This document shows, one piece after another, positions 11,283 through 22,907 of a DNA stretch of 64,000 nucleotides (position 1 is the first letter of the stretch; each line of letters begins with the position of its first letter). The position numbers and the translations under genes are program-made. This DNA comes from Mesodorylaimus sp. YZB2_4 (Eukaryota; Nematoda; Enoplea; Dorylaimida; Dorylaimidae). The notes beneath the pieces were generated by a model that worked only from the letters and a program-made list of their open reading frames with translations, was not told the origin of the DNA and ran no database searches. The stretch is from NCBI GenBank assembly GCA_030248295.1, contig JASANH010001056.1:1-64000 (forward strand), read 5' to 3'.

Positions 11283-14200
11283 TTTCCAAAAATCGTATCG
11301 GAAATCGTTACCAAAACTACGAATTGGATTACTTCTCTCAATTTATCCCCTGACTGCACAAAAAGGCTGCCTTGGACTTGACTGCAATAGGTTCACTGAC
11401 ACCACCTTTCTTTCAGGTCGAATTACCGAGTGCAGTAGTCTGCGATCGAGTTAAACCTGTAACCTTGAATCTAATACGAGTATACGAAGAATTTAGAAAC
11501 ATAAGACAACCCGCTGTCACGAGTGCACATTGCATACAAGGCGGGTTTTAAAAGATTTTCACATGTCGCCATCGTCCAATAAACTAGTATCGCCCGCAGC
11601 GAGTTACGCTCGGAGGATGCTATTCTATGGCGGATACGTAGATTGTAAGGCAAGAATGTATTGACGAGTTGACAATATACGTGAACGTTAGGACAGGAGG
11701 TAGTGGTGCGTGGAAAGAAATAAAAACTTATCCTCGCAAGGTGTCTGATTATTAACGCTAGAGCGAGTAAGTTTGTTTTGGACAAGACGAGAGTGTGATC
11801 GGGGACAGAAACGGCCTGCTCATGCGGATTACTTGAAATATTGAATAGGTGAACAGAAAATGTGTGCGGAGTAAGAATATGGGGAATCGATGCGTGTGCC
11901 GATGAAATATTTACATTCAGAATATACCAGAATGCGGCTGCAGATAGAGCTAGTATTGCCTGCAAGGAACGCTTAGACGCCGTTTTTTTTCATTCGAGTC
12001 AATCGATCAATACGGCTCTTTTAGCATAGGCTATAGTGTTACATATGTTTTACGGTTAGTGTATTTCAGCGTGCCGATTGGCTACCCTCGCAAGCCCCGC
12101 CATCAGGCCTCCACAGTCTTTGTATACCTCCCGAAATCTTCAGCGATAATGCATCTGATGAGCAACAGCCTGGCAGAGAATAATGGACAGTACCACCTTT
12201 GTTTGCCTTTCAGTGCAATTTTTAAAATATTGCATATGGAATTGATAAATGTGGAGAATTAGGGACAGTGTGCAGTACTGTACAATATATTGTTGATGCT
12301 GGTATCGCATGCCAACTCTGATTCTCCTTTGAAAAAAGGTGTTATAATTGAGTCCATTCATTTCAAAGGGGCTTCCCCCCTTCCTCATCCGACACGTACC
12401 GATATTTCGAAACGCGGGTTCTGCACTTTTGAAAATTATTCCCCCACAAAAAGAGCCGTATCGTCTAAGTCCAAGATTTCTTTGGTAACGTGAACAGTCT
12501 GCGTTGCGGGGGGCAAAGCAGACTGACACAACGAGGACATTTATGTATATATTTGCTACAAGCGATGACAGTAAAGTGAAGATTCTAATTTTTGGGGAAC
12601 TGTGACCTGCTCCATTTAATTTCAGAGACCATACGAATATAACTACTGTACGTAGGAGTGAGTGTTGACAATACTCGTTTGTCTGTGAAAAAGTCAAGTT
12701 GTAAGAAAGCGAGTTCATACCCATATTTGCAATGACCCAAGCAGTTTGTATTTCCCATGAATTAGCGAGGGTGAGAGGAGGAAGTGTGTTACAGATAAGC
12801 CTACCAGAGTCGTTAACATGCCGGGAGGTCACTAAGAGACTGGCAACATGCCATTTCCTTTCACAAAAATCCTTTCATCGCAAATTCAAACCCCATTGCT
12901 GACACATGAAGAAAATCCCCGTCGCCTTTGAGCATATTGCTTAATTTTTCGCAACTAGTTGTCGCCTTGCCTCATTAGAATGGGTTTGGCTGACAATACG
13001 GAAGAGGACATGATCGACATTCAAGCCCATTCAAGCGACCTCGTAATGGCGTTCCACCGCCTGAATATGCACGCACAAAAATTTGTACTGTGGCCAGGTA
13101 AGAGCATGTGTTCGACGGTATCAGATTATGGCATGCATAGCACACGGCAAATTCGCCGTAGCCACATGGGTAAAGTTTTTACGATGGTGACAAGATCTGA
13201 TGTGAAAATTCGACTTCGCACTATACAGCGTTCCCTACACACATAGACATGCACGCATAGTATACTAGCCATTCAGGTGTTCAGTAAAGACTAACAAATC
13301 CAGGATGAAAACATGGCCACAAATGGGGATTTAAATTGTGACAGCGTTGTCGTCGTCTGGCCAGTGTCCTTCATATCCCGTAAGGGAGGGGGCCATTTTG
13401 TCAAATCTGTGCCCTGGCAATGAGCGGGCGGGGCACACGTTGTCACAAACTTGCGCGCCGGGCTACGGGCGACTCACTCGGTACCGTCGAGGTGCTCCGA
13501 GTGGAGGACGGAAGCCAAACGAGGAGACAGTCCCGGCTGTCGAACACCAACAGGGTTTAAAGCCCGCCCAAGATGATTCGAGGAAGCCGGTGTGCTGTCC
13601 GGGATGCCCTTGTGTGGAGGTGCTCCAAGTGGAGACACGCAGAATGACACTGCTGTGTGTGTGTGCCGGTCCCCGCGCAGACGAGCTTATAAGGTTTAAC
13701 TGCTGGCCGGTTATAGGCAAAACGGGCATCAGCCCAAAAAAATGGAAGAAACATAGAACGTTGCCGCAAAGTTAGTGTATTTAGTAATTCAGTCGCGGTA
13801 CGTGAAATGGAATCATCAGCTAACATGCGTCATGCTTCTTATTAGCAAGATAGGTGTAAATGTCAGGATGTAGCTGTGTATTAGATGAAGGGTGCTTAGG
13901 TCGCAGGTTAGCAAAATGTGTTCTATTTGATAACAACTGGTCACATCTTTACTCGAATGGAATATTTTTTATCATATATTCGTTGATGTTAGTATTTATA
14001 AATCAATATGGGCTCCACAAAAAATCTTCAGATCTCCCAAACCTATTTTCTACAGAAACAAATCAACCTATCAAATCTATCGGCCAAAGAGCTTTTGCGC
14101 ATCACAAATTCTCAACCACTGTCAACGTGGTTAGCTCATCGTCAGACCATACAAAATATTTCTGCACATTGACATGGCTGCAGAATGTGCGTAGCTCTGT

Positions 14201-14749
14201 TTATCAAGAGGCGAAGTTGGCTCAGGAGTGATAGCCACAAGTCCACAACTCTGCCTTTCTCTTCATAATCTATTCCGAAATGGACCAGATGCACCTTTGC
14301 GCTGCTTGTAAATATAATCAAGTTTACCACTGAGCGTATTTGCTTTTCCATGTCATGTCATTGCTGTCATAATCATTGTCTCCCTGTCATGGCATATCTT
14401 GATCAGCAGAACAAGTGGCATCGGTTGACGGGGGTTTGTATAATTAGGTAAACGCCCTTTAGGTCAAAGTCTGTCATAACGTGGTTTCATTGACGTTAGG
14501 GGGTATATGTAGCATGCGTGTATGTGGGTGGCGAATGACGAAGACGCCGCACATACATGTAAGCATTCTAATTATGCACCAACCAACACTTGTTTTTATG
14601 GTCACTATTCTGCGGTGTAAAATTTCGAAGATATTCCGTGGCAGTCGACCGTGAGTTTGCATCATTCCTCATTATTGGAATCGCCGCATTGGTGAATAGC
14701 GAGCTTGAGTCACGGCCATAAATTTAGCCATGGTGGTGGTCGCAGTCGA
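11283..14749. other. intergenic DNA with long minus-strand frames and a SINE
   Basis: Two minus-strand frames, 11471-11965 (164 codons) and 12140-12832 (230 codons), are long for chance but show no domain or regular composition. I do not call them as genes. A family B SINE relic lies at about 13425-13740. Confidence 0.4.
13425..13740 (+). repeat. SINE family B-like relic
   Basis: Segments such as GGGATGCCCTTGTGTGGAGG with TGCTCCAAGTGGAGACAC, and CGGGCGACTCACTCGG, match 47245-47405 in the same order. GGCCGGTTATAGGCAAAACG also matches 25395-25420. These are dispersed relatives of one short repeat family; the ends are unclear. Confidence 0.5.
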
Positions 14750-15790
14750 CTAGCTGCACCACGGAAACACCATGCGACGAAAAGCCTTGGACACGAATAA
14801 AGGGGCATAGAAATCGAGCAGGGATGCAATTTGAAGAGTAGCATCCAAAATTGGCCCCATCAGCAAACCTTGACAATTCACAAAATCTGGTGCTAAATAG
14901 ATTAACACGAAAAATGTAGCCAAAAAACCTACGCTTATACTATTCAATGTCGATTCGCATACACTGAGCAAGATCAATGTCTTTTTCGCCTCCCTCCTTC
15001 GTTTGCATTCATTTTCACTGAGAATACTTTTGCCCGCACCATCTTTGTTGCCCTCTGTTTGGCTAGGTTTCGCAGCAGCCCCGATCATCTTTTTTTTGTA
15101 CAATATAATAACAGCGCAATTGCACACGATCAGCACGAGCACTGCCAGAATCAAAACTCCATTTCTCAAATTCGCCAAAATTGTCGCCGTTACACTCGAC
15201 ACGTAAGCGGCATTGGTCTTCAGAGTGTACAGACCTGTGCTGTGATCGAATTCTAAGTTGAAACGAAGAGTATCGAAGCCAACGATCAAGAATCCAACGG
15301 CTAAGCAAATAGCAAATGCACAAATTCGATTTCTTTGTTTCGATACCTGATGATACAAATGAGGTGCCGCCAGTGCCAGCACTCGATCGACGGACATGCA
15401 CAATGATAAGAACAGGCATGAGTTGATGAAGCCATTGACCAGTGGGATGTTCACGTGGGCTGCGAACCACATGAGTCCGAACTGACTCCTGTACCAATAC
15501 GCCCCCTCGTCGTCCAGGCCTGCCCAGCGATTGAAAGCCAACGAGAGAATCGTAAAGCTGGTGATTTCAAGAATTTTCAATGCTGCTAGGAGCACTTGAT
15601 AGAGGTAAGCTGCTTCTTGTTGTGTTTGCCTCAGACAAGCCGTCAAAAACAATCCGTGTCCAAGTATGCCGAGAAAGAAATACGGATACACAAGAACAAA
15701 GTAAGAGAAATATTCGGCGTTTTCCGTTACTTCTTGGAATGATTGGGATGCGAGGCATGCGACTGTGCTGTTGGTAGCGTTCGAACTCAT
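14750..15790 (-). CDS. rhodopsin-like 7TM receptor, peptide-receptor-like, intronless
   Basis: Translation from the ATG at 15790 gives 346 aa; the open frame extends 5' but has no earlier ATG. Seven hydrophobic segments are visible. N-glycosylation sites (NAT, NST) lie in the extracellular N-terminus. The TM3 end carries the DRY-type motif as DRV (SVDRVLALAAP). The TM7 motif is DFYAPLF, a variant of NPxxY, followed by a very short basic tail (SKAFRRMV). The third loop is rich in Lys/Ser. ATTAG precedes the ATG by seven bases and could be a spliced-leader acceptor. It resembles the broad invertebrate FMRFamide-receptor-like group, but no ligand can be assigned. A lineage-specific chemoreceptor is an alternative. 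Confidence 0.8.
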   Translation of the reverse strand: MSSNATNSTVACLASQSFQEVTENAEYFSYFVLVYPYFFLGILGHGLFLTACLRQTQQEAAYLYQVLLAALKILEITSFTILSLAFNRWAGLDDEGAYWYRSQFGLMWFAAHVNIPLVNGFINSCLFLSLCMSVDRVLALAAPHLYHQVSKQRNRICAFAICLAVGFLIVGFDTLRFNLEFDHSTGLYTLKTNAAYVSSVTATILANLRNGVLILAVLVLIVCNCAVIILYKKKMIGAAAKPSQTEGNKDGAGKSILSENECKRRREAKKTLILLSVCESTLNSISVGFLATFFVLIYLAPDFVNCQGLLMGPILDATLQIASLLDFYAPLFVSKAFRRMVFPWCS

Positions 15791-16887
15791 ATTTGCTCTA
15801 ATCGAAAGCTGCAGCTTCAAAATGAACTTCCTTCTAGGTCCACTCTGTCTTGAAGGCGAGGATCACTTTCAAGCCGGGAAGTTCACAGCGCTCGGCAAAA
15901 TTCTTTAGGAGTTCCGCGCCGCCTAAAGAATCTCCAATGATGTCGCCTGGTTATTCGAATTTGATCAACTGTTAAATCGGAATTCTGTTCCAACAACTCG
16001 GGAACCTTGAAGAAGGCGAATCTTTTTCGTACGTACGAGCAGCTTACTAACGATAAGACGCGGCCTGTGGCCTGTCTTCTGCACCAACATGATTCGAATC
16101 GTCGAAACTTCCAATGCAAGCCAAGATCTCGATGGGGATTCTTTGATGGGGACTCTTAACAGATGGCTGGGTTTCCTGTAGATAATGAGAACGCAGTGAC
16201 GAGTTAAACACGACCAATTTCCTGGGCGCCATAGTAGGCCAGGGACGCAGCTACAGTAGGCCTTCAGCCGAGGAGACCGAGCGGAAACATGGCTGATCAT
16301 TGAACTAGTTGTAAGTATATTCATAGTTTATCCATTTTAGTGTGCCTTATAATAGCAGCTACGGAAGCTGACCTCATTGATAGAATATACAGAGTATCAA
16401 TCAAGGACCAGAGACATAATTACGCAAAGTACAAAAGTTTCTCTAAAATAGTCATCCTATCTAATTTTCGTTTGCACTGGTGTCAATTTAATTGCAAACT
16501 GTTGCTCCTGGTCATATTTCTTAAGTTAAGGCTACACGACTCGGCTGCTAGAGGAGGATACATCACGCTTCATGCTGACCCTGCGAATATGAGAAAGAGC
16601 TAACAATAGGATCGGGAAGCGTGGTGTCTGAGCAGAGCATCACGGTTGGTGCCAATGCCCTTAACAGAACGTATGGCCATATCCCGAGGGTGGGACTGTG
16701 GGCCCATACAAATACAACGCCGTATGCAAATGAGCTATTTTGAACCCTTTCCTCTGTCGTATAAAATCGCTTCCCCCTTATAGCCGATTTCTGACAAACA
16801 ATTCCAAATCATACATACTGGTAGACCTTTAGATTGTCCAGCTCATTCAAACTAATCAACTTGCGAGCGTTCTATATTTGGGATTCT
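15791..16887. other. intergenic DNA
   Basis: No gene, RNA or repeat was recognised between the GPCR and the foldback element. Overlapping minus-strand frames at 15883-16324 have no motifs. Confidence 0.4.
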
Positions 16888-17424
16888 TACAAGGGAACAT
16901 CGCTGCAAAACCAAAAATTGTAATTTGTTCCAGGGTACAAAAAAAAGCTCTGTGCAAAATATCAGAGGCGTCTGCCAACGAGACAGATCAGTTTCTCTGG
17001 TGAAATTATAGACCCTATTGTAGTAATACTATATTTACGCCATTTTGGAAGATAAGCTTAATAAATTTAGACTTTATAAAAATTTTAAACAAATGGAAAG
17101 ATATAATGTAAATTATGCATGTAATTGTCGTTTACAAAAAATTAATTCTGAAGAAAAGCATCTTCCAATACTTTCACCTGCTTGCAACTTATTCTTTTCA
17201 AAATCATCGAGCTATTTGTCCCCATAGAGCTAGAGTTGCTGGTCAGCGCCCAAAGTCAGCGAAATCTTGGAATTCTTATGGATTTTTTTGGTTTTTTTGA
17301 AGAAAAACTCCAAACCGGACGTTGAAAGCTTAAACTCGAAGCCTGCAACCCAAAAAACCGAGTTTGAAAAGAACACTGCTTGTTTTTCTCGAGGCTCGGC
17401 TTCCTTACCACTAACGTACTGTAT

Positions 17425-18635
17425 ATATCGTTACAGGAAAAAGATATCGTTATCGTTACCTAATCTTTAATGGGTTCTCAAAAGACACCGTAAACGCGTT
17501 AAATATCGTTTCCTTGCAGAAAAATCGCAATACTGCTGCTAGTAATTCAGGAGTCCGGCCACCTCCAAAACGGCTTGCCAGTCCACTGTTTCTGGTTGAG
17601 GAGCCACGTTCATTGCTGCAATTGGTCGGCCACGCCCTGCCCCCGGATGGCCATATCATGTCATGTCATATCATCTCATATTTTATCCATACCCAAGCTA
17701 TATACGACGCACTCGAGGGCTAAGGAACACATAATTGACAATTATTTTGTACCGAGGCGGGAGTCGAACTCTTCCCTGTAAGTGCGCACCCAGCGTGAGA
17801 GGCATACGCCTCAACCCGCCTTGGCCACGACCCTGGTAAGTCCCTGCCCTGTCCAGATTGTGGCCGCACAAACTGGGGTCCGCTTCTTTAACCAAATTGG
17901 GCGGCCTGAACCCCCCACCCATGTATGGAATCTGTCTTGCCTGCTAATTTGCCCTAATGGCCTATCGCCTTGCCCAGAACTGTCCACCGTTGCAACAGCA
18001 ACAGCAACACCAAGGAGAAGGACCCCAGATTTATGGTTACTCACAAGCTTCCTCAACTTTTTGGGATGCCCCTTAATTTACTACGACCGGTGGAAACTCG
18101 GACTTCTGCTGTCCAAACACAATTCTCATCAAAATACTGCCAATATGAACCTTTCAATTATTGCCATTGAAGTTTTTCAACTTTCTGCTTGCTCACTCTA
18201 CAATCTTTTTTGACATCTTGGAGAATACAGTACTGTTGACATTCTAGCTGACGACAATGCCTAATTTTCTCACAGTTGCGATTTGTTACTCCAGTAATGC
18301 AGATGCTTTCTGACACCGTGTCCTGCACAAAGTTTGGTTCAGGTACCGATCACAAAGCAACAAATTCCTTCTGAAGGTAGATTTATTTCCGGGTCCGTGT
18401 CTCGTGTTTGGGTCAGGGGAAAAATGTGCGGGTTCTGGGAGACTGGTGCATCGCTTCATTCACCTAGTGGTATCCTGTGATCGTGCTCAATACCGTACAT
18501 TAAAGAGGAGGAAACTCAAAATTTGGAGCTGTGAACTAACGGTAGAATTGATATCATATCGTTCTCTAATCGTAAGACAAACATCGTTATCGTTTCGTTA
18601 ACGACGTCAAAAAGGTGTCATTAACGATATGTATG
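17425..18635. mobile_element. probable inserted element with ATCGTTA-rich inverted ends
   Basis: The left end (TATATATCGTTAC...TATCGTTATCGTTACC) and the right end (ATCGTTATCGTTTCGTTAAC...TTAACGATATGTAT) are inverted relatives. They sit exactly where foldback copy b is interrupted. I could not find a clean target duplication, so the boundaries are approximate and the class is unknown. No transposase is visible. Confidence 0.45.
17650..17832 (-). repeat. tRNA-derived SINE, family A, near full-length
   Basis: Read on the minus strand, GTCGTGGCCAAGGCGGGTTG carries box A (TGGCCAAGGCGG) and AGTTCGACTCCCGCC carries box B about 50 bp later, as in a Leu/Ser-type tRNA. After GCCTCGGTAC comes ATTGTCAATTATGTGTTCCT and a tail of ATGA/CATGAC repeats. 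A second copy is at 9840-9950. Spacing and sequence fit a pol III promoter SINE head, not an intact tRNA gene. Confidence 0.75.
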
Positions 18636-19047
18636 CTACTTGACATGCAAAAATTCAAATATCCGCGGGACTTTCGACGCTTACTACTGCTGACCAGTTG
18701 GTCAGACGCCTCTAATATTTTGCTCAGAGCTTTATTTTGCAGCTGAGAGCAACAAATTTTTGGTTTTGTCGACTTCAAATATCCAGTGCATAAACGACGT
18801 CGTATTTTGCTTCCCCCTCCCCCTATCGCCCAAAATCGGTTTTTTAGGCGCTCCCCCCTCCCCCCGGCGTGCGTCGTATTTGTACAGGCCCCACGACATG
18901 TCGCACCTATGATAGAGATTTCAACACAGGGACCAATGTATAAGCCATCTTCAGAGCAGCGCAGATTATTGTTTCTGCTAACAAAACATCTACGCAGTCA
19001 CTGATTGTAAGACATACTACACGGTTCGCATGACTTATTCGATTTCA

Positions 19048-20661
19048 TCAACTTCCATAGCGGCTATTGGTGGTGACAACAACTTCTGGGAAGGGACGTC
19101 TTTTCGTTCGCTGCGCTTCGTAGACTACGAGACGTTTGCCTTGAAAGAACGAGCCGTGCAATTCTCGTCGAGCGCGATCAGCATGGCGAACATTATCGAA
19201 AATGCACCATCCGAAAGGAGCAAATTCAAATTTTCTAAAAAATGATAACATAATGCATTGTAATTGAAAAAAACGGGCATTGAACTTACCGAACTTCCGT
19301 CACAAATCCAACTTGAGAAAAATGTTGCATCAATTCCGCCTCGGTCGATGATTTACGAATATTTGCAACTAGAAGCAAGAAAAATGTCTCTGTGACATGT
19401 AGACTTTGACGAATACTGCAATATTTTGAGAAGCGACTTCCAAAACCGAGGTATTTCAAGCAAAACGAGAGAAAACACTAATCCACACAGGATAGAGGAG
19501 AGGCAAGTTGGCGAGCATCCTGGGCATCAGCTTACAGATCCCCAGGCCAATACGAGTGACCAGACCAGTTTTCGCTGCTAATCGAGGCATGGTTCAAATC
19601 CCTAATTCGAAATTGCTTAACACTTGGAATGAATACAAAGAGAAGATACACATTCAGGCAGTGGAACTTTAGTGAAGACTTTAGCATGGCAGCTGCAGAT
19701 TTTGCGAAGCAGTTTTCTTTTCTCATTTGAAGGCTCGTCTTATCGTAAGTTGTCCTTGGACCAGGCGAGCGAGGTTTAAGGAAGGAGCAAACGCGAAGCA
19801 AACGTTTTAGGTCGCTATTATACAACATGGCATTTGGCATTAGAGCATGGCAATCGAATGATTCAACAAGTGATGATGATCTGTGCACGAGTACTTGTTC
19901 CTAGACGAAGGCTCAAAATCTAAATAATTTCTTAACACTGGGTGTTGGAGGAATCGTCCAAGTCTTAGTGAGTCGATTCCCTCACCAGACAAGGTGGGGG
20001 GACGTCTCACAATCGAGACTACTACCTCGATAAAAAGGGTGTACAGACTGTATAGCTGCATCCTGGAACAGACACTGCTCTCCTCAGCCATGCCTCCTCG
20101 TGCCTGAAGCATCAACTCTGGGAGTACTTGTACAAATAAAGGTAACCCGGCTCACTGTGTGTGCGTGGCGGCCAAAAGGCATACATAATATACCTCACAG
20201 TACGCATTGGGCGGCAAGTCAAGGAACCCAAACACACCTTCAGGGTTTTTGTATACAGTCCCCACAAAGCGGAACTAATGGCTAATCGAAAGCCGAGTAT
20301 ATATTTAAAGACCAGCACTCGTCTAGTTTTGCGAGCCACTAAAAATTTTTAAGTCGGACAGGTAAAAAAGAAAGTGTATATGCAATTTCAAATGATGAGA
20401 ATCTGGTTCATCCCGAGCGGTTATAAAAACAAAAAACACCTTACCAAACAAAGCATTAGGCTGCAACATCCAATCGGCTTTCTTGTATTTGATTCTCTTT
20501 TTCGACAATTTACTGGTTGCACCGCCAAGCTCCGTCCCTCCTAGCGCCTCCCTTCGTTCCCACGACCGTTGAGATACTTCACGAAACGAACTTGTCGCTT
20601 GAGTAATTAAACGTTGTAATAGGCCAATGGACTGATGATTTTTTGCGATTGCAGGAAGCAT
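19048..20661 (-). CDS. RRM protein, probably mitochondrial (SLIRP-like)
   Basis: Three exons on the minus strand: 20661-20445, 19368-19290 and 19234-19048, giving 160 aa. The ATG at 20661 is preceded five bases upstream by GTGGTTTTCAG, a good spliced-leader acceptor. The first about 70 residues are basic, Ser/Thr-rich and lack acidic residues at the extreme end (MLPAIAKNHQSIGLLQRLI), like a mitochondrial presequence. One RRM follows, with RNP2-like LFVANI spanning the exon 1/2 junction and RNP1-like FGWCIFDNV. It then has LHGSFFQGKRLVVYEA and a basic tail ending RYGS. Intron 1 is about 1.1 kb, intron 2 only 55 nt. Short single-RRM mitochondrial proteins of the SLIRP kind are the closest match; function in mitochondrial RNA stability is inferred. 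Confidence 0.8.
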
Positions 20662-21258
20662 TTTTCTGAAAACCACGAACGATTAGTAGGTTACAGTATA
20701 GGCCTGAATATCTACAAATTACACAAGCTACCAACCTAATAGGATGAGGGTGCGTTGGGTCAAAGCAAAATTACTTACATGCTCAAAACTTTGCGGTATT
20801 GTTAGAACTCGACAGTTTTCAATCGATTAGGTACCGATCACAAGGCAAGCAACAAATTCCTTCTGCAGATGGATTTATTTCCGGGTCCGTGTCTTTTTTC
20901 CCGCTTCTAGCAGACCGAATCGCGTTTTTGTTGCAATAGTCTGAAAACGCGGGGATTTTCAAACTTGGGGCAACGACTAGTTTACAGATGATCGATGCCA
21001 AGCAACTTTCTGGGAAACTAGACGAAATGTGAGTACATGGAAAACCATAAGATACGGTGCGCTGGATATCATCATTACGATGCGACCAGCCGACCGGTTT
21101 GCGACCGCAACGGAAGCGTGTGCGAGGTCCCGCCCCACTCATCGCCCAACAGTATTGCAGGCAGTTGGTGGCTTGGGCTTGTTTAGATCGAGCCATCCGA
21201 TCCGATCTTATGATTATTCTTTTGTAAAGCTACCTACAAACTTCATAATTGAGAGAAA
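20662..21258. promoter_or_regulatory. divergent intergenic region between the RRM and MULE-derived genes
   Basis: These about 600 bp lie between the start codons of two divergently transcribed genes and probably hold both promoters. TTTTCAG sits next to the RRM start. No TATA box or other defined site was recognised. Confidence 0.4.
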
Positions 21259-22837
21259 ATGAGTGACTTATTGTTCGAAAAACTTCCGAAATCATTTCGA
21301 AATAAAATTATCGAATTTACCGCCCTTGGAGAAGAAAGCTATCGTGCTCTTATTCGATGTAATTGCGAAAATGAACAAGACATTCAGCTTTGGCTTACTG
21401 AGTATTCTAAATCATCGTTCACAAGCTGGATTGTCAGGAAAACGTACCCGGAAGTGGAGCGTCTTCGGTTTCGGAAAGATTTTGTTTGTCGGCTGTCGGA
21501 TCATGGCCACGTGAAAAGCGATGGAATGCGATGCTTGGCTCGAGGATGCACGGCATCTATTATTTTCAAAGTGAAAATCGACTCAAAGAATACAAGGCGA
21601 AGGGATAAGAATGTTAAGGTAAACTTCGTGGCCCGTGGAGACCGCTTTTAGCTAGACTGAGCGTTTGCTGGTGATGCTACCAAATATGCCTATTTTTATT
21701 GTAGGACGGCCTTTGCGGCATTATTGAGCTCAACGCTGTTCACAGTCATCATATTCGAAATGCTCACTCGTTGTCTTTATTACGGCCAACGTACTCTGTC
21801 CGAGATAAATTTTTCCGATTATTCAACGAAGGTCACTCAGTTCAATCAGCTATTAATCATTTCACAACCGAAACTGAATTGGGGCCCGACGGAGACGAAG
21901 CGGCTCTGGCGGTAAGAAGCATTATTCCGCGAAAAGGATCGGTTTACTTGTGGCATAATCAATGGAGAAAACAAAATTTGAGCGGTCGCGATGGACTGGG
22001 CGTGTGGAAAAATCTCGAGGGCAGCAATGCAACGGAAGATATGGAATTTTGTCGAGGGCTGAATGTAAGATGTGAACTGGATGTGCAGAGAGTTCTCCAG
22101 TGATGATTTGACTCTAATTTCAGGAACAAAATTGCGTTCACGTGCAAGGAGATCCGCCCAGTGTCGCGTCAGCATCATCGGCTGGTCCTCTGTTTGATTA
22201 CGCCAACGAAGACTATTTCATGCAGACGGACGCACTTGACACACCAGCAGATGCAATTAAAACGGTAAGTGAAATACTCGTGACAGGGATTTTTGAAACT
22301 TCACTACGAAAACGTCATTTTCCGTTTCAGCGCACTGACATTTTTCGCAGCACATTACAATCGGAATTCAGCGATTTAATATCAAAAATTATTGGATTCG
22401 AGAAGGACTTGAATGTTATTGCTAGCGCCAAGAAATTTCTCTCAGGGGCGAACAAAATCACCACCGCAAATGAGCTGGTGACATTTTTGCATTCTGCTCG
22501 ATCATCCGTCAGAAAGCTTGGCCGTTCTGGTGCCACGTTTCGCGTCCAGCCGAGCAGTATTTCTGGTTTGACTCGTGGTTCTAATCGTAAGAATCCGTAC
22601 GGAAGAAGATCCTCTTTGCGCGATCGACCTATCTCGAAAAAAAGAAAAGGTAACTTTCAAGTCGATGATCAAACGAATCAGCACAATCGATAATAGATTT
22701 GATGTTCTTTATTTTTGGCTTATTCGTTTTGTGTACCGGCTCAAGGCAAGAAAAGGCTGCCTGATCATTTGAAAAAGTTGATTTGTGCTGATTTGATTGT
22801 AAATGCTTCTTTTAAAGATTGCCAGGCTAAGATTTAG
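21259..22837 (+). CDS. MULE-derived zinc-finger protein lacking the transposase core
   Basis: Five exons (21259-21618, 21705-22064, 22124-22264, 22331-22649, 22746-22837), all in phase, encode 423 aa. The N-terminal half holds a FAR1/CaRF/WRKY-GCM1-like finger. FVCRLSDHGH and RCLARGCTASI give the cysteines, and DGLCGIIELNAVHSHHIRNA gives the HxH pair, split by intron 1. After it comes the motif block usual in animal MULE proteins (KFFRLFNEGHSVQSAINHF). The C-terminus has FRVQPSSISG and a basic KKRLPDHLKK tail, also typical of that family. The DDE transposase and SWIM finger normally found between them are absent. AATAAA lies at 22843. It may be a domesticated DNA-binding protein or a deletion relic; intact frame and splicing favour function. 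Confidence 0.7.
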
Positions 22838-22842
22838 TTAAT

Positions 22843-22848
22843 AATAAA
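22843..22848 (+). terminator. polyadenylation signal of the MULE-derived gene
   Basis: AATAAA lies five bases after the TAG stop codon. This is unusually close, but it falls in an AT-rich run just before the hAT-like element begins. Confidence 0.4.
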
Positions 22849-22907
22849 TGTAAGTATACCCTTTTAGATCATTTTTCACACGCATCTATGCATAATCAGG
22901 CATAAAT

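Larger units (their letters stand above)
16888..18775. mobile_element. foldback element, copy b, with nested insertions
   Basis: The left arm (from TACAAGGGAAC at 16888, with AAAAGCTCTGTGCAAAATAT) and the inverted right arm (about 18690-18770, with GACGCCTCTAATATTTTGCT) match the arms of copy a. The loop region at 17235-17410 matches 820-916 of copy a in reverse. The host is interrupted at about 17425-18635 by other DNA, and about 210 bp of AT-rich sequence breaks the left arm near 17010-17220. The right terminus is less complete than in copy a. Confidence 0.65.

Noticed and set aside
15791-15820. Extended 5' start of the GPCR at 15820.
   Set aside because: That codon is TTG; the first ATG in frame is at 15790.
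20819-21196. 125-codon minus-strand frame in the RRM/MULE intergenic region.
   Set aside because: No motif, overlaps the likely promoter of the downstream gene, and shares a repeat segment with 18340-18400 (AGGTACCGATCACAAAGCAA-like).
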